DNA from: Nocardioides sp. YR527
Lineage (GTDB): Bacteria > Actinomycetota > Actinomycetes > Propionibacteriales > Nocardioidaceae
Length of the DNA stretch: 64,000 nt
NCBI RefSeq assembly: GCF_900101045.1
Contig: NZ_FNFN01000002.1
Span: 372,001 to 436,000, forward strand
Reading direction: 5' to 3'
Shown: in pieces, positions 25,541 through 33,812 of the stretch
Numbering within the stretch: position 1 is the stretch's first letter
How the letters are laid out: each line of letters starts with the position of its first letter
Notes under the pieces: generated by a model
Told to the model about the DNA's origin: nothing
Seen by the model: only the letters and a program-made list of their open reading frames with translations
Databases searched by the model: none
Made by a program: the position numbers and the translations under genes

Positions 25541-26242
25541 TCAGCTGGCCTCGGCGAGAGTGTCCGCGAACAGCGCAAGCACACGGCCCAGCGCGGCGCG
25601 GTCACCCTCGACCTCGAGCCCGGCCTCGGCGATCGCGGCATCCACGGGGAAGCCCATGAAGACGACCCCGGTCCAGGTGGTCGAGTCGCCCGCGATGGTC
25701 ACGTCGGCGTCCTCGAGCGTGCCCTCGGCGAGGTCGAACTGGTTGCCCTTCCACACCAGCCGGAACTGCTGCGGGTCGGCGTCCGGCCGACGTACGTCCG
25801 TGAGCTCCCAGGCGACGCTGATCGGCTCGGGGGTCGTCGCGCTGCCGGCGGGCACCATCGTGCGCATCGCCACCATGACGCCGCTGGGCGTCATCCCGGC
25901 GGACATGATCGGGAAGCGGGTCGAGCCGTGGGCCCAGCGGCCGAGCGCGCCGAGGATCGTCTCGAGCTCGCGTCCCCACGGCGTGAGGGCGTAGGCCGTC
26001 GTCTTGGTGATGTAGCCGAGCTCGGTCTCGACCACGACACCGGCGTGCTCGAGGAACTGCAGCCGGTCCTTGAGCTCAGCGGTGCTGACCCCGATCACGG
26101 AGGACTCCAGGTCACGTGCCGTGCGTGGCCCGAACATCAGCTCGCGCACCACGATCAGGCTCCACCGGTCACCGATCAGGTCCAGTGCGTGCGCGGCCGC
26201 GCACGCGTCTCCCAGGTCCCCGTACGTCAGGTTCAGGGTCAC
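25541..26242 (-). CDS. HxlR-family regulator with C-terminal SCP2-like domain, copy 2
   Basis: Protein of 233 residues with the same plan as copy 1: HxlR winged helix (AAHALDLIGDRWSLIVVREL, VIGVSTAELKDRLQFLEHAG) and an SCP2-like C-terminal half (AGDSTTWTGVVFMGFPVDAA). The GTG at 26242 has the same GAGAGGA ribosome site as copy 1; an upstream ATG at 26272 is also open. The N-terminal coding region is identical in DNA to copy 1 for 98 bp while the C-terminal halves have diverged, as expected from duplication plus gene conversion or selection on DNA-binding specificity. Confidence 0.85.
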   Translation of the reverse strand: MTLNLTYGDLGDACAAAHALDLIGDRWSLIVVRELMFGPRTARDLESSVIGVSTAELKDRLQFLEHAGVVVETELGYITKTTAYALTPWGRELETILGALGRWAHGSTRFPIMSAGMTPSGVMVAMRTMVPAGSATTPEPISVAWELTDVRRPDADPQQFRLVWKGNQFDLAEGTLEDADVTIAGDSTTWTGVVFMGFPVDAAIAEAGLEVEGDRAALGRVLALFADTLAEAS

Positions 26243-26258
26243 GTCGATCCTCTCCGAG
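26127..26258 (-). repeat. duplicated HxlR 5' region, copy 2
   Basis: Counterpart of 25322-25453, with identical 98-bp and 31-bp blocks separated by three bases, two of which differ. Confidence 0.9.
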
Positions 26259-26356
26259 TCATTCGAACCCATCGAGAGTAGTGAGCCCGAACGACGCGTC
26301 ATCAGTGCCAGAGGTCCCGGCGTGCCGGTGAATATGCTGAACCCGTTGAGGGGGCG

Positions 26357-27034
26357 CTACGCGATGGCGCCGTACGCAGCAGCCACCCGCTCCACCGCCC
26401 GCCGGTCTCCCTCGACGGCCATCGAGTCGACCGGGCGCCCGGCGAAGACGACGTCCGCCCATGCCGAGGAGTCGCCGGAGACGGTCGCCGCGGGCGCATC
26501 GTCCGCACCCACGGTCAGCTCGAAACGGTCCTCGTCCCAGTGCAGCCGGTAGCGGCGTACGCCCGCGGCGGGACGCCGCTCGTCGTGCAGCTCGATCACG
26601 ATCCGGACGGGGCCGTCATCCCATCCGGCCATCGTGGCGTAGGGGGCCATTGTGCGCATCGCCACGATCACCCCGTCGGGGGTCATGCTCCCCTCCGGCA
26701 CCGGGAATCCGGGCGAGCGCTGCGCCCAGCGGCCGAGCGACCGCATCACGTCCTCCAGGCCCTGTCCCCACTCGGTGAGCCGGTAGACGCGGGTCTGTCC
26801 GAGGTCGTCGAGCTGGGCCTGCTCGACGACGCCGGTGTCTTGCAGCGCCCTCAGCCTGGAGGTCAGCACGGCAGGCGTGATCCCGACGACGGCCGAGGCC
26901 AGGTCCGCGAACCGGCGCGGACCGAGCAACAGCTCGCGCGCGATCACCATGCTCCACCGGTCCCCGATGACGTCCATGGCGTGCGCGGTCGCGCAGGCAT
27001 CGCCCAGGTCGGCGTACGTCTGCTTCTTCGGCAT
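26357..27034 (-). CDS. HxlR-family regulator with C-terminal SCP2-like domain, copy 3
   Basis: Protein of 225 residues, more diverged from copies 1 and 2. HxlR domain: YADLGDACATAHAMDVIGDR, LLLGPRRFADLASAVVGITP and the wing RVYRLTEWGQGLED. The C-terminal part (RYRLHWDEDRFELTVG, SGDSSAWADVVFAG) keeps the SCP2-like pattern. The ATG at 27034 has GGAGGATCG upstream. It is divergent from a DUF899 gene, with a 19-bp palindrome between, so it probably represses that gene and itself. Confidence 0.86.
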   Translation of the reverse strand: MPKKQTYADLGDACATAHAMDVIGDRWSMVIARELLLGPRRFADLASAVVGITPAVLTSRLRALQDTGVVEQAQLDDLGQTRVYRLTEWGQGLEDVMRSLGRWAQRSPGFPVPEGSMTPDGVIVAMRTMAPYATMAGWDDGPVRIVIELHDERRPAAGVRRYRLHWDEDRFELTVGADDAPAATVSGDSSAWADVVFAGRPVDSMAVEGDRRAVERVAAAYGAIA

Positions 27035-27065
27035 CGATCCTCCAAACTCTCTTCACAAGAGTATC

Positions 27066-27084
27066 AACTATGTTTAACGTAGTT
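27066..27084. promoter_or_regulatory. candidate HxlR operator
   Basis: Near-perfect 19-bp palindrome AACTA-t-GTT-T-AAC-g-TAGTT in the 53-bp divergent region between HxlR copy 3 and the DUF899 gene. The AT-rich site is unlike the surrounding DNA. Confidence 0.7.
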
Positions 27085-27087
27085 CAT

Positions 27088-27879
27088 ATGACCACGACCT
27101 CACTGCCTCCCGTCGTCGACCGGACGACCTACCTGCACGAGCGCGATGCGCTCCTCGGCCGCGAGAAGGAGCACACCCGCGCGGGCGACGCTCTCGCCGC
27201 AGCCCGGCGAAGACTCCCGATGACCGAGGTCGACGCGGCCGCACCGCTCGTCGGAGCCGCCGGACAGGTGAGCCTGCTGGATGCCTTCGAGGGGCGCACC
27301 CAGCTCTTCGCGAGCTATCACATGTGGCACACCGGCCATGCCGCGGCGGACCAGTGCGAGGGGTGCACGTTCTTCAGCGGCGGCGTGAGCGAGCTCGGCT
27401 ACCTGCACTCGCGCGGGGTGACGTACGCCGTCTTCTGTCAGGGGCCCTATCCGGAGAGCTCCCGCTACCGGGACTTCATGGGGTGGGAGATGCCGTGGTA
27501 CTCCGTGCCCGAGGAGTCGTGGGACGTCCTCGACGCCCGCGGGTTCTTCGGGGGCAAGGTCTGCTACCTGCGCGACGGCGACCGGGTCTTCGAGACCTAC
27601 CGCACGACCGGACGTGGCGTGGAGCCGATGTCGGCGTCGTACGGGATCCTGGACATGACCGTCTACGGAAGGCAGGAGACCTGGGAGGACTCACCACAGG
27701 GCTGGCCGCAGCTCACGGGCATCGACGGCAGCCAGTTCCGCAGCGAGGAGGCGTCGACGACCAACCATCGTGTCGGCGTGAGCGGTCGGCCGACGGCGCA
27801 GTGGCCGCGGCTCGCCGCCGGACGCGACGACGACCTCGGATCCGACACCGCCCCCGCCGCCGACCACTGCTGTCACTGA
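27088..27879 (+). CDS. DUF899 family protein (thioredoxin-like)
   Basis: Soluble protein of 263 residues of the DUF899 family, which has a thioredoxin-like fold and unknown reaction. Visible: TTYLHERDALLGREKEHTR and RRRLPMTEVD (N-terminal signature), LFASYHMWHTGHAAADQCEGCTFF (the C-x-x-C) and YGILDMTVYGRQETWEDSP. The C-terminus ends in a cysteine/histidine cluster (DHCCH). Divergent from HxlR copy 3; many HxlR proteins respond to aldehydes or redox stress, so a detoxification role is plausible. A VOC gene follows 10 bp downstream. Confidence 0.87.
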   Translation: MTTTSLPPVVDRTTYLHERDALLGREKEHTRAGDALAAARRRLPMTEVDAAAPLVGAAGQVSLLDAFEGRTQLFASYHMWHTGHAAADQCEGCTFFSGGVSELGYLHSRGVTYAVFCQGPYPESSRYRDFMGWEMPWYSVPEESWDVLDARGFFGGKVCYLRDGDRVFETYRTTGRGVEPMSASYGILDMTVYGRQETWEDSPQGWPQLTGIDGSQFRSEEASTTNHRVGVSGRPTAQWPRLAAGRDDDLGSDTAPAADHCCH

Positions 27880-27889
27880 GGAGCTCCGG

Positions 27890-28300
27890 ATGCGTACGAC
27901 GATCGCCCTGCCCACCCGGGACCGCACCCGGTCCCATGTCTTCCTCCGCGACGGCCTCGGCCTCGAGACTCCCGGAGAGCTCGCCGACGACGGGGTCCCC
28001 GAGCCGCTTCGCGCAACCCTGTCGGACTCCTGCGAGGTGATGATGATCCCGACCGGCGGGTTCAAGTGGGTCACCGGACAGCTCGGGGACGAGCCGATGG
28101 ACGCAGCGACCCTGCCGGAGGGTCCGAGGCAGTGCCTGGTCACGATCGAGCTCGACTCCCGCGGCGATGTCGAGGCCCGCTACGCGGCCGCGACCGCGCT
28201 CGGCCGCGGCGTACTCGATCCGGAGGCGGCACCGTGGGGCGAATACCGCGCGCTCGTCGCGGACCCCGACGGCCATCTCTGGCAGCTGACATCCCGCTGA
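27890..28300 (+). CDS. VOC (glyoxalase/dioxygenase-like) family protein
   Basis: Protein of 136 residues with the VOC fold: RTTIALPTRDRTRSHVFLRD opens, and GEYRALVADPDGHLWQLTS closes with the usual D-P-D/G-H-x-W signature and a conserved glutamate (GEY). The start at ATG 27890 has AGGAG upstream and lies 10 bp after the DUF899 stop, so the two are probably co-transcribed. Substrate unknown; a metal-dependent detoxification step fits the HxlR-controlled context. Confidence 0.82.
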   Translation: MRTTIALPTRDRTRSHVFLRDGLGLETPGELADDGVPEPLRATLSDSCEVMMIPTGGFKWVTGQLGDEPMDAATLPEGPRQCLVTIELDSRGDVEARYAAATALGRGVLDPEAAPWGEYRALVADPDGHLWQLTSR

Positions 28301-28319
28301 GGCCCGGCCGTGCCACCCC

Positions 28320-28325
28320 TAGAAT
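28320..28325 (+). promoter_or_regulatory. leaderless -10 box (TAGAAT)
   Basis: TAGAAT ends 6 nt before the ATG at 28332 of the PadR gene. Confidence 0.55.
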
Positions 28326-28331
28326 CTCCCT

Positions 28332-28973
28332 ATGGCCGGAGACGACACACGGATGCTGCTGCTGGGAGCAGTGGCGCTCTTCGAGCCCGTCAACGGCTAC
28401 CAGATCCGGCGCGAGCTGATGTCGTGGCAGGTCGACCAGTGGGCCAACATCAACCCCGGCTCGATCTACCACGCGCTGACCTCGCTGACCGAGAAGGGCC
28501 ATCTGACCAGGCACGATCTGGTCGACAACGGGAGAACGGTCGCGGTCTACGAGATCAGCACCAGCGGCCGGGCAGAGCTGGAGCGCCTCGTCACCCGATC
28601 GCTACAGGCCGTGGACGTCTACAACGGCGTCTCCTTCTACGCCGCGTTCTCGCTGGTGCCGCTGCTGGAGCGGCCGGCCGTGATCCAGCACCTGAGCGTC
28701 CGGCTGAAGACCCTGGAGCGCACGATCAAGGAGCTCGACGCCGCGGTCCGCGTGAACGCCCGCATGGTTCCGCCACACACCGTCGCCGCGCTCCACCTCC
28801 AGCTCGACAAGCTCCGCTCCGAGCGGGCCTGGCTGGTGGAGGTCCTGGACGACGTACGCAGCGGCAAGCTCTTCTTCGCCGGCGACGCTCCCGACTGGGC
28901 ACCGGCCGCGGACGACCCGGGATGGCAGATGGACGCCGACCGGAAGCGCTACCGGGAGATGCTGCGCGGCTGA
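28332..28973 (+). CDS. PadR-family transcriptional regulator
   Basis: Regulator of 213 residues. The N-terminal PadR winged helix (about 6-90) shows LLLGAVALFEPVNGYQIRRE, NPGSIYHALTSLTEKGHL and the wing VAVYEISTSGRAELERLV. The C-terminal half is a helical Vir_act_alpha_C-like dimerisation region (about 100-185). It precedes a drug-type ABC exporter operon and two TTCAA-n2-TTGAA sites stand in that operon's promoter, so it very likely represses it. Confidence 0.88.
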   Translation: MAGDDTRMLLLGAVALFEPVNGYQIRRELMSWQVDQWANINPGSIYHALTSLTEKGHLTRHDLVDNGRTVAVYEISTSGRAELERLVTRSLQAVDVYNGVSFYAAFSLVPLLERPAVIQHLSVRLKTLERTIKELDAAVRVNARMVPPHTVAALHLQLDKLRSERAWLVEVLDDVRSGKLFFAGDAPDWAPAADDPGWQMDADRKRYREMLRG

Positions 28974-29000
28974 GCCGTCGCGGGTCGCGCTCGAAGTGGT

Positions 29001-29006
29001 TTGACA
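29001..29006 (+). promoter_or_regulatory. candidate -35 element (TTGACA) of the ABC exporter operon
   Basis: A consensus TTGACA with AACACT 17 bp downstream (29024-29029) as a possible -10. The first PadR palindrome fills the spacer, which is a typical repressor arrangement. Confidence 0.5.
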
Positions 29007-29013
29007 ACCCGGG

Positions 29014-29025
29014 TTCAAAATTGAA
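29014..29025. promoter_or_regulatory. PadR-type operator 1
   Basis: TTCAAAATTGAA, a perfect 12-bp palindrome lying between the -35 and -10 candidates of the exporter promoter. Confidence 0.65.
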
Positions 29026-29036
29026 CACTCACGGTA

Positions 29037-29048
29037 TTCAAGTTTGAA
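29037..29048. promoter_or_regulatory. PadR-type operator 2
   Basis: TTCAAGTTTGAA, the same palindrome with a different centre, 23 bp from operator 1, about two helical turns. Confidence 0.65.
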
Positions 29049-29123
29049 CAGCCGGGTAAAACCGGGTGATTGTTGTCGGTGGTCCGTGCTTGTCTGGGAC
29101 TTGCACGCACAAGGGAGTGACAC

Positions 29124-30134
29124 ATGATTCACGCACGCGGCTTGAGGCACACCTTCGCCTCCGGCCATGGCAAGCAGAAGAAAGAAGTCGTCGCGGTCGA
29201 CGGGGTCGACCTCGATGTCGAAGAGGGCGAGGTGGTCGGCTTCCTGGGCCCGAACGGCGCCGGAAAGACCACCACTCTGCGCATCCTCACCACCCTCCTC
29301 AAGCCCACGGCAGGCACCGCCACGGTGGCGGGCTTCGACGTGGCCAGGCAGTCAGTCGACGTCAGGCGAAGCATCGGCTACTGCTCCCAGGTCGGATCGA
29401 CCTTCTCGGGCGCCTACGCCGGCGACGAGGTCGTCGACCACGGAATGCTCTACGGGATGTCCAAGAAGGACGCGGTCGCCCACGGGCAGGCGCTCTTCGA
29501 GAGGCTTCAGCTCGAGGGGCTGTGGCGCCGCAAACCCCGCAACATGTCCGGCGGGCAGAAGCGCCGCCTCGACATCGCGATGGCGCTGATCCACGCCCCC
29601 AAGCTGGTCTTCCTCGACGAGCCGACCACCGGCCTCGACCCGCAGGCGCGGGCCAACCTGTGGGACCACATCGCCTCGCTGCGTACCGACCACGGGGCGA
29701 CGGTCTTCCTGACCACCCACTACCTCGACGAGGCCGACACCCTCGCCGACCGGGTCATGGTCATCGACCAGGGCCGCATCGTCGCCAACGACACCCCGGA
29801 GAACCTCAAGGCCGCCGTCTCCGGCGACCTGGTCTCCCTGGAGGTCGCCACCGACGAGCAGGTCGCGATCGCGCGCGACAAGCTCAGCTCGATCTCGGAG
29901 ACCATCGAGGTCGACGAGCGACTGGTCAGCGGCCGGGTGCCGCGGGCCGGGAAGGCCGTCCCCGGGCTGCTGCGCGACCTGGAGGCCAACGGTGTCTCGC
30001 TGGAGTCGATCGAGGTCGCCCGGCCCACCCTGGACGACGTCTTCCTGACCCTGACCGGACGATCGCTGCGCGATGCCGACGCAGGCGCACCCGAGGCCGA
30101 CGAGGCCACCGAACAGAATCAGGAGGCCAGCTGA
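29124..30134 (+). CDS. ABC exporter ATP-binding protein (DrrA type)
   Basis: Cytoplasmic ATPase of 336 residues. Walker A is GPNGAGKTTTLRIL (about 47-60), signature is MSGGQKRRLDIAMAL (about 142), Walker B is LVFLDEPTTGLDP (about 160) and the switch histidine is in LTTHYLDEAD. The C-terminal about 110-residue extension (LVSLEVATDEQVAIARDKL onward) matches DrrA/daunorubicin-resistance ATPases. ATG at 29124 has AGGGAG upstream. The permease gene overlaps its stop by one base. Drug or lipid export is likely; substrate unknown. Confidence 0.9.
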   Translation: MIHARGLRHTFASGHGKQKKEVVAVDGVDLDVEEGEVVGFLGPNGAGKTTTLRILTTLLKPTAGTATVAGFDVARQSVDVRRSIGYCSQVGSTFSGAYAGDEVVDHGMLYGMSKKDAVAHGQALFERLQLEGLWRRKPRNMSGGQKRRLDIAMALIHAPKLVFLDEPTTGLDPQARANLWDHIASLRTDHGATVFLTTHYLDEADTLADRVMVIDQGRIVANDTPENLKAAVSGDLVSLEVATDEQVAIARDKLSSISETIEVDERLVSGRVPRAGKAVPGLLRDLEANGVSLESIEVARPTLDDVFLTLTGRSLRDADAGAPEADEATEQNQEAS

Positions 30135-30916
30135 TGACCGAGTTCCAGCAGCCCGTCCTCAAGTCCGGCTTCTTCCGGGAGTCGATGGTCGTCTTCAACC
30201 GGCAGCTGCGGATGAACCTCCGCAACCCGGCCTGGGTGCTGATCGGGGTGATGCAGCCGATCCTCTACCTGCTGCTCTTCGGCCCGCTGCTCGAGCCGCT
30301 CATCGAGGAGCTCGGCGGCAACGCCTACAACTGGTTCGTCCCCGGCATGCTCGTCCAGCTCGGCATCTTCGGCGCGATGTTCGCCGGCTTCTCGCTGATC
30401 GGCGAGTGGCGCGAGGGCGTCATCGAGGCGGAACGGGTCACCCCGGCCTCGCGCGGCGCGCTGCTGTTCGGGCGTCTCTACCGCGATCTGCTGCAGATCC
30501 TGGTGCAGGCGATCATCCTGGTCGCCCTCGGCCTGGTGATGGGCATGGACTTCAGGCCGGTCGGGATCCTCGTAGGGATCGCGATCACCGTGATGATCGG
30601 TGGTGCCGGAGCAGCCGCCTCCAACGCGTTCGCGCTGCTCGTCAAGAGCGAGGACGTCATGGCGCCGGTGACCAACATGCTGCTCATGCCGATCCTGCTG
30701 CTGTCGGGCATCTTCCTGCCGATGAGCTTCGGTGCCGGGTGGCTCGAGGCGCTGGCCGACGTCATCCCGACCAAGCACATCGTCGACGCGGTGCGCGCCT
30801 CGTTCTTCGGTGATCTCGGGGTGGGCGACATCGGCTGGGGCCTGGGCTGGACCGTCGCCCTGTTCGGTCTCGCGGTCTGGTGGGGCATCTCCACCTTCCG
30901 CAAGGAGAACGCCTGA
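30134..30916 (+). CDS. ABC-2 type permease (DrrB type)
   Basis: Integral membrane protein of 260 residues with six hydrophobic segments. RQLRMNLRNPAWVLIGVMQP precedes the first one, and the ABC-2 family hallmark regions GEWREGVIEAERVTPASRGA and NMLLMPILLLSGIFLPMSF follow. It would pair with the ATPase whose stop codon overlaps its ATG (TGATG). The operon is presumably under PadR control. Confidence 0.89.
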   Translation: MTEFQQPVLKSGFFRESMVVFNRQLRMNLRNPAWVLIGVMQPILYLLLFGPLLEPLIEELGGNAYNWFVPGMLVQLGIFGAMFAGFSLIGEWREGVIEAERVTPASRGALLFGRLYRDLLQILVQAIILVALGLVMGMDFRPVGILVGIAITVMIGGAGAAASNAFALLVKSEDVMAPVTNMLLMPILLLSGIFLPMSFGAGWLEALADVIPTKHIVDAVRASFFGDLGVGDIGWGLGWTVALFGLAVWWGISTFRKENA

Positions 30917-31008
30917 CCTCTCGGGTGTTCCCTGCACCTGGACAGATCTCAGCGGAAACACCGACGTCCTCTCAGCGGTGACTCAGCGAGGGGTGGCAAG
31001 GTAGGAGT

Positions 31009-31731
31009 GTGAACAGCCCTGCCACCCCGAGCGACAGCACCGGCGAGAAGCCGCACGTGCTGGTCGTCGACGACGACAAGGCCGTGCGTGAGTCGCTGCG
31101 CCGGTCGTTGGAGTTCAACGGCTACGTGGTCGCCCTGGCCGGCGACGGCGCCGAGGCGCTCGCCGGCATCGCCAACCACGACCCCGATGTGGTCGTGATG
31201 GACGTGATGATGCCCCGCCTCGACGGCATCGAGGCCACCAAGGCGCTCCGAGCCGCCGGCAACGACGTACCGATCCTGGTGCTGACCGCTCGCGACGCCG
31301 TCGGCGACCGGGTCGACGGACTGGACGCGGGGGCCGACGACTACCTCACCAAGCCGTTCGCGCTCGAGGAGCTCCTGGCTCGGCTGCGCGCGCTGCTGCG
31401 CCGGGCGGCCCCGGTCGGAGAGGACGACGAGGAGACGCTGCACTTCGCCGACCTGTCCATGAACACCACCACCCGCGAGGTGACCCGGGGCGAACGCGCC
31501 ATCGAGCTCACCCGCACCGAGTTCACGCTCCTGGAGATGTTCCTGCGCCGGCCCCGCCGCGTACTCGATCGGTCGTTCATCCTCGAAGAGGTCTGGGGCT
31601 ACGACTTCCCGACCACGGCCAACTCGCTCGAGGTCTACGTCGGCTACCTGCGCCGCAAGACCGAGGCGGAGGGTGAGACCCGGCTGATCCACACCGTACG
31701 CGGCATCGGCTACGTCCTGAAGGAGCCGTGA
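31009..31731 (+). CDS. OmpR/PhoB-family response regulator (MprA-like)
   Basis: Response regulator of 240 residues. The receiver domain (about 15-130) has the acidic pair [10 protein letters not shown], the phosphorylation Asp in [12 protein letters not shown] (about 64) and Lys in [20 protein letters not shown]. The C-terminal winged helix (about 145-238) has [16 protein letters not shown] and [12 protein letters not shown]. The sequence is closest in style to MprA/TcrX regulators. The GTG at 31009 follows AAGGTAGGAGT. The kinase gene overlaps by 4 bp. Confidence 0.9.
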   Translation: MNSPATPSDSTGEKPHVLVVDDDKAVRESLRRSLEFNGYVVALAGDGAEALAGIANHDPDVVVMDVMMPRLDGIEATKALRAAGNDVPILVLTARDAVGDRVDGLDAGADDYLTKPFALEELLARLRALLRRAAPVGEDDEETLHFADLSMNTTTREVTRGERAIELTRTEFTLLEMFLRRPRRVLDRSFILEEVWGYDFPTTANSLEVYVGYLRRKTEAEGETRLIHTVRGIGYVLKEP

Positions 31732-33149
31732 GCAGCGCCGTGACCACGCCGGCATCCAGCTCGCGCTACCGCGGCTCTCTGGCGGGCCGGGTCACTCTGC
31801 TGACAACTCTCGCGGTCGCCGGTTCGATCGCGCTGATCGCGGTCGGGCTCTACTTCGTCGTACGCATCCAGCTGCAGGCCAACATGGATGAGTCGCTGCT
31901 CAAGCGGGCCACCTCCGCCGCGGCCAACACCGCGTCGATCCAGGACGCACGAACAGGCGCGGCCTTCCCGACCTGGGTACTCAACGCCGGCGACATCCAG
32001 GTCGCGGAAGTCGACGACTCCCACAACTACTGGTCGCCGACGCTGGGCACGTTCCCACGACCCGGCGTGCCGGAGGAGGCGGTGGCCAAGCGCGAGGCCA
32101 AGCAGTCGGTCCGTACGGTCTCCACCAAGGTAGGCGTCTTCCGGGTCGTGACCGTCCCGATCCCCGACAGCAACTCCGCGCTGATGCTCGCGCAGTCACT
32201 GGGGCCGCAGCAGGAGATGTACAAGCGACTAGGGCTCGTCGTGCTCTTCTTCGGCGCGGCCGGTGTCGTCGCCGCAGCGTTCGCGGGCTGGCTCGTGGCA
32301 GCGGGCGGACTGCGGCCGGTGAGGCGGCTGACCGCCTCGGTCGACCGGATCGCGACGACCGAGGACCTCACCCCGCTCCCGGTCGAGGGGGACGACGAGA
32401 TCGCCCGGCTGGCCACGTCGTTCAACCGGATGCTGTCCGCCGTCTCCGCGTCCCGGGACCGGCAGCGACAGCTGGTGGCGGACGCCTCGCACGAGCTGCG
32501 TACGCCGCTGACCTCGCTCCGCACCAACGTCGAGCTCCTCACCCAGGCCGACGCCTCGATCTCGGGCGAGCAGCGGGCCGACCTGCTGGGCGACATCCGG
32601 GCCCAGATCGAGGAGCTCACCAACCTGATCGGAGATCTCGTCGAGCTGGCCCGCGACGCGCCGGCCGAGCCGACGCTGGAGACACTGGACCTCTCCGAGG
32701 TCGTGGACCGGGCGATCTCCCGGGTGCGGCTGCGCGCACCGTCGGTGACCTTCACCGAGGAGATGGCACCCTGGTGGGTCATGGGCGATGCCAGCTCGCT
32801 GGAGCGTGCGGTCACCAACCTGCTCGACAACGCCGCCAAGTGGTCGCCCGAGTCGGGCACGGTGCACGTCTCCCTCCACGCCGGCGTGCTCAACGTCGAC
32901 GACGAGGGACCGGGCATCGCCGAGGACGACATCCCCTACGTCTTCGACCGGTTCTACCGCTCGACCGAGGCCCGTTCGATGCCCGGTTCCGGGCTCGGCC
33001 TCGCTATCGTCCGGCAGGTCGCCGAGCGCACCGGCGGATCGGTCTCAGCAGCCCGTTCCCCGCACGGTGGCGCACGGATGACCATGCGACTGCCCGGCTC
33101 GGCCTCTCCTCGGCCGACCGAAACGCCCACGCCTGTGTTGAACGATTGA
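31728..33149 (+). CDS. sensor histidine kinase (MprB-like)
   Basis: Membrane kinase of 473 residues. A first transmembrane segment (about 24-44), an extracytoplasmic sensor of about 115 residues, and a second segment (about 165-187) lead to a HAMP linker ([20 protein letters not shown]). The kinase core follows, with H-box [21 protein letters not shown]-box [15 protein letters not shown]1 [20 protein letters not shown] and G2 [12 protein letters not shown]. The start overlaps the regulator stop by 4 bp, so they form a cognate pair. The lipoprotein gene that follows after 11 bp could be an accessory sensor. Confidence 0.9.
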   Translation: MSSAVTTPASSSRYRGSLAGRVTLLTTLAVAGSIALIAVGLYFVVRIQLQANMDESLLKRATSAAANTASIQDARTGAAFPTWVLNAGDIQVAEVDDSHNYWSPTLGTFPRPGVPEEAVAKREAKQSVRTVSTKVGVFRVVTVPIPDSNSALMLAQSLGPQQEMYKRLGLVVLFFGAAGVVAAAFAGWLVAAGGLRPVRRLTASVDRIATTEDLTPLPVEGDDEIARLATSFNRMLSAVSASRDRQRQLVADASHELRTPLTSLRTNVELLTQADASISGEQRADLLGDIRAQIEELTNLIGDLVELARDAPAEPTLETLDLSEVVDRAISRVRLRAPSVTFTEEMAPWWVMGDASSLERAVTNLLDNAAKWSPESGTVHVSLHAGVLNVDDEGPGIAEDDIPYVFDRFYRSTEARSMPGSGLGLAIVRQVAERTGGSVSAARSPHGGARMTMRLPGSASPRPTETPTPVLND

Positions 33150-33160
33150 GGGTTGAACTC

Positions 33161-33697
33161 TTGAAGTACGCCGTCCTCGCGCCCGCTCTGCTGGCGCTGC
33201 TCTCCCTCGCTGCCTGTGGAGCCGAGGACCCCGCCGATCCGGCAGCCGCCGCCTCCGCGTCGGCCTCGGGGGATGCCTCCAAGGAGACGTTCAACCCGTG
33301 CGACGGGCTCGACATCGCCCCCGTCGAAAAGGCCCTCGGCGCCCAGCTCCGCGTCGAGAAGGGCACCTCGGCGGCACCCCGCTGCGCATTGCTTCCCGAG
33401 GAGTCGGGCGGGACCGCGTACGAGCTGAACTACCTGCCCTTCGACGGCACCCTCGCGGAAGCGTGGAAGACCATGGACGTGAAGTCCAAGGAGGTCAGCG
33501 AGCCCGAGGTCAAGGGCGCCGAGGACGCCCGGCTGGTCAAGCAGCAGGGCGTCAACTCGTACGCCGTCACCGGCTTCGTCCAGAACGGCACCCTGATCCA
33601 GAGCTTCAACTCCGTCGACCTGGAGCCGTACGACGGCGACGCCATGGATCGCGCCGCCCAGGCCCTCCTCGAGCAGCTGAGCGCCAACGCCCCCTAG
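33161..33697 (+). CDS. secreted lipoprotein (DUF3558-like)
   Basis: Lipoprotein of 178 residues from TTG at 33161 (GAGGG 8 nt upstream). A short signal peptide ends in the lipobox LSLAAC (lipid-modified Cys about residue 19), followed by an Ala/Ser-rich linker. The body, with FNPCDGLDIAPVEKALG and TSAAPRCALLPEES, keeps a paired-cysteine layout as in DUF3558 proteins. It is the last gene after the two-component system, only 11 bp from the kinase stop, so co-transcription is likely. Its TAG stop lies at the edge of a dispersed palindromic repeat. Confidence 0.75.
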   Translation: MKYAVLAPALLALLSLAACGAEDPADPAAAASASASGDASKETFNPCDGLDIAPVEKALGAQLRVEKGTSAAPRCALLPEESGGTAYELNYLPFDGTLAEAWKTMDVKSKEVSEPEVKGAEDARLVKQQGVNSYAVTGFVQNGTLIQSFNSVDLEPYDGDAMDRAAQALLEQLSANAP

Positions 33698-33812
33698 CCG
33701 AGACGTCAGCCCCGTCGGCCGAGGCGTCACGCGCGCTGGCCGACACGTCACCTGCCTGCCAACTCGGCCGACCGGAGTGACGCCTCGGCCGGCATTCGCG
33801 CCCGCTCGGCTA
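33697..33812. repeat. dispersed repeat family B, between lipoprotein and zwf
   Basis: Multiple copies of GCCGAGACGTCA / GCCGAGGCGTCAC and their complement GTGACGCCTCGGC span the junction of two convergent genes. Both stop codons sit in a CCTAGCCGAG context at the repeat ends (33695 on +, 33812 on -). Likely a bidirectional terminator. Related copies: 53694-53766 and 56915-56986. Confidence 0.7.
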
